DNA of 60,126 nucleotides, taken from assembly GCA_016867725.1 (NCBI GenBank), contig VGIX01000009.1:1-60126 (forward strand), written 5' to 3'. The notes under the pieces were generated by a model. The model saw only the letters and a list, made by a program, of their open reading frames with translations. It was not told the origin of the DNA and made no database searches. Of the stretch, positions 54,231-60,126 are shown piece after piece (position 1 is the stretch's first letter; the number at the start of each line of letters is the position of its first letter). Position numbers and translations under genes: made by a program. Source of the stretch: Candidatus Effluviviaceae Genus I sp. (GTDB taxonomy: Bacteria; Joyebacterota; Joyebacteria; Joyebacterales; Joyebacteraceae).

Positions 54231-56748
54231 CCTCGTCATCGTCCTCGTCGTCGTCGTAGGTGATGTCCTCTTCCTCGTACTCGTCCTCGTCCTCGCGCTT
54301 CGGCTGACGCTTCTTGGCCGGGACCTCCTCGTCATCTTCCGGCTCGTCGGGGTCGTCGTCGTGGTGCTCCTCCCAGGCATCGCCGACCTCGGCGTCCTCG
54401 TGGACGATCTCGTCCTCCTCGAACACGTCGTCCTCGTCGGCGGGGATGCGCCCCTTGGCGGCCGGCGGGCGCGGCCCCGGCTTGCGCGCGGCCGTCTCGA
54501 GGTACTCGGGCCCGACGAGCACGTCGCGGCACTTGCTGCCCTTGTACGGCCCGACGACGCCGTTCATCTCGAGCAGGTCCATGAGGCGCCCCGCCCTCGC
54601 GTACCCGATCGACAACCTGCGCTGGAGAAGCGAGGTCGAGCCCATCTGCGTCCCGACGACGATCTCGAGCGCCTTGTCGAACAGCTCGTCCTCCTTGGCG
54701 GCCGCCAGCTGCGCCACGCCCTTCTCGTCGTCGAAGTCGAAGGCGTAGGCGGGCTTCCCCTGGCGGCGGAGGAACGAGACGAGCCTGGCCGTCTCCTCGT
54801 TCGAGATGTACGCCCCGTGGAGGCGTATGGGGTCCGGCTTCCCCGTGGGGAGAAAGAGCATGTCGCCACTGCCGAGCAGCGTCTCGGCGCCGTTTCGGTC
54901 CAGCACGGTCCTTGAGTCGGTCATGGAGATCACCCTGAATGCGATCCTCGACGCGAAATTTGCCTTGATGACACCCGTGATCACGTCCACCGAAGGCCTC
55001 TGGGTCGCGAAGACGAGGTGGATGCCCACGGCCCTCGCCATCTGTGCCAGCCGCTGGACGGGCGCCTCGACGTCGCGCGGCGCCCGAAGCATCAGGTCGG
55101 CGAACTCGTCGACCACCACCACGACGTGCGGCAGTCTCGCCCGGTCCTCCGGGGCGAGCGCGTCCAGGTCTTCCTTCGCCTGGATGCGGTCGTTGAACCC
55201 GTAGATGTCGCGCACGGTGAGGGCGGACAGGATGTCGTAGCGCCTGTCCATCTCCCCCACGAGCCACTGGAGCGCCATGCCCGCGGGCTTGGCGTCGGTC
55301 ACGACCGGCGCGATGAGATGGGGGACCCCCGCGTACCTCGGAAGCTCGAGCCGCTTGGGGTCGATGAGAAGGAGCCTCACCTGCTCCGGCGTCGAGCGGA
55401 AGAGGATGCCGGTGAGGAGCGCGTTGAGGCAGATGCTCTTCCCCGATCCCGTCGCGCCGGCGACGAGAAGGTGCGGCATCTTCGCGAGGTCGGCGCAGAA
55501 GACGCGCCCCGTCGTGTCCTTGCCGAGGGCGAGCGGGATCTCCGAGCGCACATGCTGGTAGGTCTCCGACGCCAGCACGTCCTTCAGGTACACGCTCGCG
55601 GGGTGCTCGTTGGGGATCTCGATGCCCACGGCGCCGCGCCCGGGGATCGGCGCGATGATGCGGATCGCCGTCGCCTTCATGGCGAGCGCGAGGTCGTCCT
55701 GGAGGTGCGCGATCTGTGCCACCTTGACGCCGCGCGCGGGCTCGATCTCGAACCTCGTGATGATGGGCCCCGGGTGCACCTGCGTCACGGCGGCCGTGAC
55801 GCCGAAGTCCGCGAGCTTCTCCTCGAGGAGCTTCGAGCGCTCGAGGAGCTCCTCCCTGGACACCTGGACCCGAGCGGCGTCCGGCGGGTCGTCGAGGAGC
55901 GAGAGCGGCGGAAGCCGGAAGTCCCCGCCGGCGGCGGGCCGGGGCCTGGGGGCGGCCCTCGGCGCCCCGGAGGGCTCCGAGATGGTCGGCGCCCTGCGCG
56001 CCGGTCTGGCGGGCGCCGCGGCGGTCACGGCCGATGTCCCGGCTGTCGCCGGCGCGGCGTTCGCGGGTGGCGGCACCCGCCGCGCGGGCTGAGGTTCGGT
56101 GGCCGCGCGGATCTGAGGCGCGCGCGCCGCCTTCTCCGGCCTGCGCTCCTTCTGCCTGCCGCGTCCCCGGATCGCTCCGAGCAGCGCGGCCCCGGCGGAC
56201 GCGGCGAGCCGCCCGAGCCCCGCGCCGAGGCGCTCGAAGGGCGTGAAGAGAACATCGATGTTGAAGTCCGTCGTGAGGAGCGTCACGGCGACCAGCACGC
56301 CCACGCCTGCGAGGAACGTGCCGACCTTCCCGATGTGGCGCGTGCCGGAGTCGGCGATGAAGGCTCCCACCACGCCCGACGTCGAGGCACCGCGCTCGCC
56401 CGCAACGAGGGCGATGAGCGCGATGACCGTCATCGCGACCGCGGCGAGGAAGACGCTCCTGAGCGCGAGCCGGGCCGCAGCCTCGCCGCGGACGCGGTTC
56501 CACCCCCACATCACGAGCAGCGCGGGGATGGCCCACGCGCCGATCCCGAGGAACTCGAACATCCAGCTCGCGATCTGGCGGTTCTGCACGCCGAGCCTGG
56601 TCGTCCAGACCTCGGGGCCGAGGTCGCGCGAGCGCACGAAGTAGACGTGCGTGCCGAGGCTGACCGCGATGAGGAGGCCGAGGAAAAGGAGCAGGACGCC
56701 GATGAGCTGGCGCCGGCGCTCGTCGCTCATGTGGTCGAACATCCCCAC
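54193..56748 (-). CDS. ftsK: FtsK/SpoIIIE DNA translocase with acidic tail
   Basis: FtsK pumps chromosome DNA at the septum and activates Xer recombination. The 851-residue protein has four N-terminal membrane helices, a Pro/Ala/Arg linker, the motor domain (Walker A LLVAGATGSGKSICLNALL near residue 430, then VVVVVDEFADLMLRAPRDVE) and the gamma DNA-reading domain (LLQRRLSIGYARAGRLMDLL). After gamma, where most FtsK proteins stop, come about 100 residues that become almost pure Asp/Glu with some His. GTG 56748 has GGAGG 7 nt upstream. An ATG at 56742 is also possible. Confidence 0.95.
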   Translation of the reverse strand: MGMFDHMSDERRRQLIGVLLLFLGLLIAVSLGTHVYFVRSRDLGPEVWTTRLGVQNRQIASWMFEFLGIGAWAIPALLVMWGWNRVRGEAAARLALRSVFLAAVAMTVIALIALVAGERGASTSGVVGAFIADSGTRHIGKVGTFLAGVGVLVAVTLLTTDFNIDVLFTPFERLGAGLGRLAASAGAALLGAIRGRGRQKERRPEKAARAPQIRAATEPQPARRVPPPANAAPATAGTSAVTAAAPARPARRAPTISEPSGAPRAAPRPRPAAGGDFRLPPLSLLDDPPDAARVQVSREELLERSKLLEEKLADFGVTAAVTQVHPGPIITRFEIEPARGVKVAQIAHLQDDLALAMKATAIRIIAPIPGRGAVGIEIPNEHPASVYLKDVLASETYQHVRSEIPLALGKDTTGRVFCADLAKMPHLLVAGATGSGKSICLNALLTGILFRSTPEQVRLLLIDPKRLELPRYAGVPHLIAPVVTDAKPAGMALQWLVGEMDRRYDILSALTVRDIYGFNDRIQAKEDLDALAPEDRARLPHVVVVVDEFADLMLRAPRDVEAPVQRLAQMARAVGIHLVFATQRPSVDVITGVIKANFASRIAFRVISMTDSRTVLDRNGAETLLGSGDMLFLPTGKPDPIRLHGAYISNEETARLVSFLRRQGKPAYAFDFDDEKGVAQLAAAKEDELFDKALEIVVGTQMGSTSLLQRRLSIGYARAGRLMDLLEMNGVVGPYKGSKCRDVLVGPEYLETAARKPGPRPPAAKGRIPADEDDVFEEDEIVHEDAEVGDAWEEHHDDDPDEPEDDEEVPAKKRQPKREDEDEYEEEDITYDDDEDDDEDDDEDHDEDHEH

Positions 56749-56773
56749 GCGCTTCCCTCCGCGCTCCTCGCCG

Positions 56774-57511
56774 TCAGCGGCGCGCGGCCTCACGCCCGGC
56801 GATCCTGCCGTCCGCGGCGACCGGGACCGTCGCGTACCTGTCGACGGTCGCGCAGAGGTCGAGATCGGCCGCAAAGCCCAGCTCGGCAAGCCGCCGGCCG
56901 TGCGCGCAGCTTCTCACGACCTCGCCCACGTCGGGCATGGCGGCCGCGAGGGCCCGTGCCGCCACGGCGCCGTCGTTCAGAACGAGCCGCGCCCGCGTCG
57001 CGCGGTCCATGCGCTCGACCAGCAGTCCGCCGCAGACGAAGTCCTCGAGCGAGAGCTGCCCCAGGTTGCCCGCGCACAGCACGGCAACGCCCTTCGGCCT
57101 CGCGGACACGAGATGGGCGGCCACGGCCGTCAGGTTCAGGAAGGACGCGATCACGATCTCCTTCGCCGGGGCGCTGCCGGCGATCGCGACCGTGCCGTTG
57201 CTCGTTGAGAGGATGATCGTCTTCCCCGTGACGACCTCGGGCGTGTACTCGAGCGGCGAGTTCCCGAGGTCGAACCCCTCGATCCTCTTCCCGTCTTGCT
57301 CGCCTCCGAGAAGCACGTTCTTCCGCCCGAGCGTGGGCACGAGCTTCTTGGCGTCCTCGACGGCGGCGACCGGGATGATCCGCTCGACCCCGTTCTCGGA
57401 TGCCGTGACGATGGTGCTCGACGCGCGAAGGACGTCGATCACGACGACGTGCTTGCCCTTCGCGTGGGCCTCGGAGAGCTCCGACGCCTTGGTGTAGAGG
57501 GAGAGTTCCAT
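56774..57511 (-). CDS. comB: 2-phosphosulfolactate phosphatase family (ComB)
   Basis: This 245-residue protein matches the ComB family, whose archaeal founder hydrolyses 2-phosphosulfolactate on the way to coenzyme M. Supporting segments: VVVIDVLRASSTIVTASENG, LLGGEQDGKRIEGFDLGNSP, ILSTSNGTVAIAGS and DGAVAARALAAAM. The other coenzyme M genes are absent from the window, and bacterial homologues often have unknown roles. It lies between ftsK and accC, one base from accC. Confidence 0.83.
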   Translation of the reverse strand: MELSLYTKASELSEAHAKGKHVVVIDVLRASSTIVTASENGVERIIPVAAVEDAKKLVPTLGRKNVLLGGEQDGKRIEGFDLGNSPLEYTPEVVTGKTIILSTSNGTVAIAGSAPAKEIVIASFLNLTAVAAHLVSARPKGVAVLCAGNLGQLSLEDFVCGGLLVERMDRATRARLVLNDGAVAARALAAAMPDVGEVVRSCAHGRRLAELGFAADLDLCATVDRYATVPVAADGRIAGREAARR

Positions 57512-57512
57512 G

Positions 57513-58880
57513 CTATCGCGCGATGACGATCCGCTCGCGCTCTCGCTTCCGCCTCTCGAGCGTGCCCGTGTCGAAGCGGCCGGCGCAGAAGTCCGCGTCG
57601 GCCATCATCTCGATGTGGAACGGGATGGTCGTGGCCACTCCCGTGATGACGAACTCCTCGAGGGCGCGCCGCATGCGCGCGAGCGCCTCGGCCCTCGTGC
57701 TGCCGTGCGCAAGGAGCTTCGCGATCATGGAGTCATAGTGCGGCGGGATCCGGTAGCCGGCGTACACGTGCGTGTCCACGCGGATCCCGGGGCCCCCGGG
57801 CACGTAGAAGTCCGTGACCGTCCCGGGGCAGGGGGCGAAGCCCCTCTCGGGATCCTCCGCGTTGATCCGGCACTCGATCGCGTGCCCTCGTAGCGCGACG
57901 TCGCTCTGCGCGAACTCGACCGGCTCCCCCGCGGCGATGCGGATCTGCTCCTTCACGAGGTCCACGCCCGTGACGAGCTCGGTGACCGGATGCTCCACCT
58001 GGATCCGGGTGTTCATCTCCATGAAGTAGAAGTCGCCTCGGGAGTCAAGCAGGAACTCCACGGTCCCCGCGCTCACGTAACCGATCTCCTGCGCGCCACG
58101 CGTGGCGGCCTCTCCCATCATCGCCCGGAGCTCCGGTGTCATGACGGGCGACGGGGACTCCTCGATGAGCTTCTGGTGCCGGCGCTGGATCGAGCAATCC
58201 CTCTCGCCGAGGTGAACCACGTTGCCGTACTTATCGCCGACGATCTGGAACTCGATGTGGCGCGGCTCCACGAGGAGCTTCTCGACGTACAGCTCGCCGT
58301 TCCCGAAGGCCGCCTCGGCCTCGCCCTTGGCCACCGGGTAGGCCGTCTCAAGCTCGCCGCGGCTCCACGCGACTCGCATGCCCTTTCCGCCGCCGCCCGC
58401 CGAGGCCTTGATCATCACGGGGTAGCCAAGCGTCTCGGCCGTCTCCGACGCGTGTCCCACGTCACGGACGATGCCGTCGCTGCCCGGCACCACGGGGACA
58501 CCGGCCTTGGACATCACGCGGCGGGCCTGCGCCTTGTCTCCCATGAGGCGCATCATGCTCGCCGTGGGACCGACGAAGGTGACGCCGTGGACGCTGCACA
58601 TCTCGGCGAACTGCGCGTTCTCCGCCAGGAACCCGTAGCCCGGATGGAGGGCGTCCGCGCCGGTGATCTCGCAGGCCGACAGAACGGCCTTCACGTTGAG
58701 GTAGCTCTGCGCGCCGGGAGCCGGACCAATGCACACCGCCTCGTCGGCGAACGCGACGTGGAGCGCGTCCGCGTCCGCCTCGGAGTGAACGGCCACCGTG
58801 GGGATGTCGAGCTCCTTGCAGGCCCGCATCACCCGGAGGGCGATCTCACCCCTGTTCGCCACGAGGATCTTGCGGAACAT
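57513..58880 (-). CDS. accC: Acetyl-CoA carboxylase, biotin carboxylase subunit
   Basis: AccC carboxylates biotin on AccB with ATP and bicarbonate. The 455-residue ATP-grasp protein has [20 protein letters not shown], the glycine loop [15 protein letters not shown], the [15 protein letters not shown] signature and [12 protein letters not shown]. It follows accB by 19 nt on the same transcript. Confidence 0.96.
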   Translation of the reverse strand: MFRKILVANRGEIALRVMRACKELDIPTVAVHSEADADALHVAFADEAVCIGPAPGAQSYLNVKAVLSACEITGADALHPGYGFLAENAQFAEMCSVHGVTFVGPTASMMRLMGDKAQARRVMSKAGVPVVPGSDGIVRDVGHASETAETLGYPVMIKASAGGGGKGMRVAWSRGELETAYPVAKGEAEAAFGNGELYVEKLLVEPRHIEFQIVGDKYGNVVHLGERDCSIQRRHQKLIEESPSPVMTPELRAMMGEAATRGAQEIGYVSAGTVEFLLDSRGDFYFMEMNTRIQVEHPVTELVTGVDLVKEQIRIAAGEPVEFAQSDVALRGHAIECRINAEDPERGFAPCPGTVTDFYVPGGPGIRVDTHVYAGYRIPPHYDSMIAKLLAHGSTRAEALARMRRALEEFVITGVATTIPFHIEMMADADFCAGRFDTGTLERRKRERERIVIAR

Positions 58881-58899
58881 CGCTGCCCTCGGCTCCCCG

Positions 58900-59355
58900 T
58901 CAGTCGGGCCTCACGAGGAAGAGCACCTGTCCGTACTCGATCGGCTGAGCGTTCTCCACGGCCACCTTCTCGATCGTGCCGGACACGTCGGACTCGATCT
59001 CGTTCATGAGCTTCATCGCCTCGACGATGCCGACGACCTGCCCCTTGTTGACGCGATCGCCGCGCTTCGCGTACGGGGGAGCCTCGGGCGACGGAGCAGC
59101 GTAGAACGTCCCGACCATCGGCGAGACGACAGGCACGAGCCCCGAGTCGCTCTCGGCGGTCTCGGGCTCGGTCTCCTGCGCTGCCGCAGGGACAGCGCGG
59201 GCGGCAGGCTGGGGGAAGTGGACGATCTCGGGCTCCTGCGCGCGGGCGCCCGCCTTGACGATCCTGATCGTCGTCAGCAGCCCCTCGACGGTGAGCTCCT
59301 GGATCTCGCTGTCCTCGACGAGCCGTATGAGGTCCTCAACGCGCCTTCTGTTCAT
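58900..59355 (-). CDS. accB: Biotin carboxyl carrier protein
   Basis: AccB carries biotin for acetyl-CoA carboxylase. The 151-residue protein has a helical N-terminus, an Ala/Pro/Glu-rich linker and the biotinyl domain with the modified Lys in [13 protein letters not shown] (about residue 114). [20 protein letters not shown] and [13 protein letters not shown] complete the fold. It lies between efp and accC, a common order. Confidence 0.95.
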   Translation of the reverse strand: MNRRRVEDLIRLVEDSEIQELTVEGLLTTIRIVKAGARAQEPEIVHFPQPAARAVPAAAQETEPETAESDSGLVPVVSPMVGTFYAAPSPEAPPYAKRGDRVNKGQVVGIVEAMKLMNEIESDVSGTIEKVAVENAQPIEYGQVLFLVRPD

Positions 59356-59375
59356 CGTACCTCCGGGTCCTGAGG

Positions 59376-59933
59376 CTAGACCCTGGACACGTACGCTCCC
59401 GTGCGGGTATCGACGCGGACCGTGTCACCCTCCTGGACGAAGAGCGGGACCTGGATCACGGCGCCCGTTTCAAGCGTGGCGGGCTTCGTGCTCCCCGACA
59501 CGGTGTCGCCCTTCACTCCCGGCTCGGTGTGCTTGATCCTGAGGTCGACGAACGTGGGGAGTTCCACGAGGACGGGCTCGCTTCCGTCGAGCAGCATCTC
59601 AACGTCCATGCCGTCTTTCAGGAAGGGAGCGTTCTCGGCCCCCACGACGTCGATCGAGAGTGAATGCTGCTCAAAGGTGCCGTGGTTCATGAAGTGGTAG
59701 AAGCCGTCGTGGTAGAGGAACTGGGCCTTCGCCCTCTCCACGCGGACGTCCTCCACCTTCTCCCCGGCTCGCCACGTGACGTCCAGAACCCGTCCGGTCC
59801 TGATCTCCTTGAGCTTGCTTCGGACGAACGCCCCGCCCTTGCCGGGCTTGACGTGGAGGAACTCGACGATCACGAACAGCTTCCCGTCGCGCCGGAGCAC
59901 CATGCCGTTGTGGAAGTCGTTGCTTGTTGCCAT
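59376..59933 (-). CDS. efp: Translation elongation factor P
   Basis: EF-P helps ribosomes through proline runs. The 185-residue, three-domain protein has the KOW-like N-terminus with Lys32 at the tip (VKPGKGGAFVRSKLKEI), the site modified in E. coli. The C-terminal OB domain is complete (GDTVSGSTKPATLETG, VPLFVQEGDTVRVDTRTG). No EpmA homologue is seen here, and the KamA-family gene in this window lacks the lysine-binding Asp, so the modification type is unknown. Confidence 0.96.
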   Translation of the reverse strand: MATSNDFHNGMVLRRDGKLFVIVEFLHVKPGKGGAFVRSKLKEIRTGRVLDVTWRAGEKVEDVRVERAKAQFLYHDGFYHFMNHGTFEQHSLSIDVVGAENAPFLKDGMDVEMLLDGSEPVLVELPTFVDLRIKHTEPGVKGDTVSGSTKPATLETGAVIQVPLFVQEGDTVRVDTRTGAYVSRV

Positions 59934-59985
59934 GCCTCTCCCGCCGCAGAGCGGCCATCACCGACGGCCGGACCGTAAGACACCT

Positions 59986-60015
59986 AGGCTACAACCTGCC
60001 CGAGCGGGCCGTCAA
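59986..60015 (-). promoter_or_regulatory. Probable promoter of the efp-accB-accC run
   Basis: TTGACG and TAGCCT on the minus strand are 18 nt apart, ending 53 nt upstream of the efp ATG. The -35 is good and the -10 keeps the TA...T positions. Confidence 0.5.
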
Positions 60016-60058
60016 CCTCCATGTTCCGCGCGCAGCAGACCCACGCGCGGGCGACGGC

Positions 60059-60126
60059 TCATCTCGGCGCGGCCAGGCTACGCCTGTACTCCTCCAGTCT
60101 CGTCCGCGCAGCGGCGTCCTCGGGTC
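60059..60126 (-). CDS. C-terminal end of an unidentified gene
   Basis: At the window edge one minus-strand frame reads PEDAAARTRLEEYRRSLAAPR before TGA (stop at 60061-60059). The helical, charged composition fits a real C-terminus, but 21 residues are too few to name it. The efp promoter lies about 44 nt beyond. Confidence 0.4.
   Translation of the reverse strand, partial: PEDAAARTRLEEYRRSLAAPR

Noticed and set aside
54200-54440. Microsatellite or CRISPR-like repeat
   Set aside because: The triplet run encodes the acidic FtsK tail in frame. There are no spacers or palindromic repeats. No CRISPR array was seen anywhere in the window.

Overview
The window is a GC-rich bacterial chromosome segment carrying almost only core genes, packed in long minus-strand runs with frequent ATGA or GTGA start/stop overlaps and many GTG starts. 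A Gram-negative envelope is clear from lolA, several lipoproteins, lgt, a PorV/UPF0164-type outer-membrane protein and an MltD-like transglycosylase. The PorV-type protein, a beta-propeller protein with a FlgD-like C-terminal domain, and Ig-domain lipoproteins suggest an uncultivated lineage of or near the FCB group (for example the Eisenbacteria or Krumholzibacteriota type). That placement is an inference from protein style, not a phylogeny.

Layout. 1-6.2 kb: end of rpsT (+), then proS, an HD-domain nucleotidase, two paralogous transglutaminase-like proteins and dapB, all minus. 6.2-10.2 kb: a FIST-domain sensor and a hybrid histidine kinase behind a structured leader. 10.2-18.2 kb: a divergent KamA-family radical SAM enzyme, a small tautomerase, dapA, dapF, an Ig-like lipoprotein, argF, a Xer recombinase and topA. 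18.2-24.5 kb: secA, a beta-propeller protein, purN and adenosine deaminase. 24.6-27.1 kb (+): two M16 peptidase subunits, one active and one not. 27.1-31 kb: comEC and an RsbU-type phosphatase. 31-34.3 kb: a tiny membrane protein (+), a thiamine-binding-type protein, a stand-alone Lrp-type ligand domain, YqeC and a diguanylate cyclase. 34.3-38.4 kb: an MltD-like enzyme (+), a lipoprotein and a PorV-like protein. 38.7-45 kb: a MagIII-like glycosylase, tRNA-Leu, secG and a glycolytic run tpiA-pgk-gap-pfk, then comF. 45-51.3 kb: lgt and the rod-shape cluster rodA-mrdA-mreD-mreC-mreB. 51.3-60.1 kb: radC, rimO, lolA, ftsK, a ComB-like phosphatase, accC, accB and efp.

How the genes work together. 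The dap genes make diaminopimelate for lysine and peptidoglycan. mreBCD, RodA and PBP2 build the sidewall, and Lgt and LolA process and move lipoproteins. pfk (pyrophosphate type by its key residues), gap, pgk and tpiA form the middle of glycolysis. AccB and AccC start fatty acid synthesis. ComEC and ComF point to possible natural transformation. Signalling is carried by the FIST/kinase pair, the RsbU-type phosphatase and the GGDEF protein.

I found no phage, insertion sequence, CRISPR array, toxin-antitoxin pair or defence island. The best leads for something new are modest: the active/degenerate transglutaminase pair, the FIST/kinase pair with its leader, the KamA-family enzyme lacking the usual lysine-binding Asp, the cysteine-rich SecA insertion, the acidic FtsK tail, and the small cluster at 31-34 kb.
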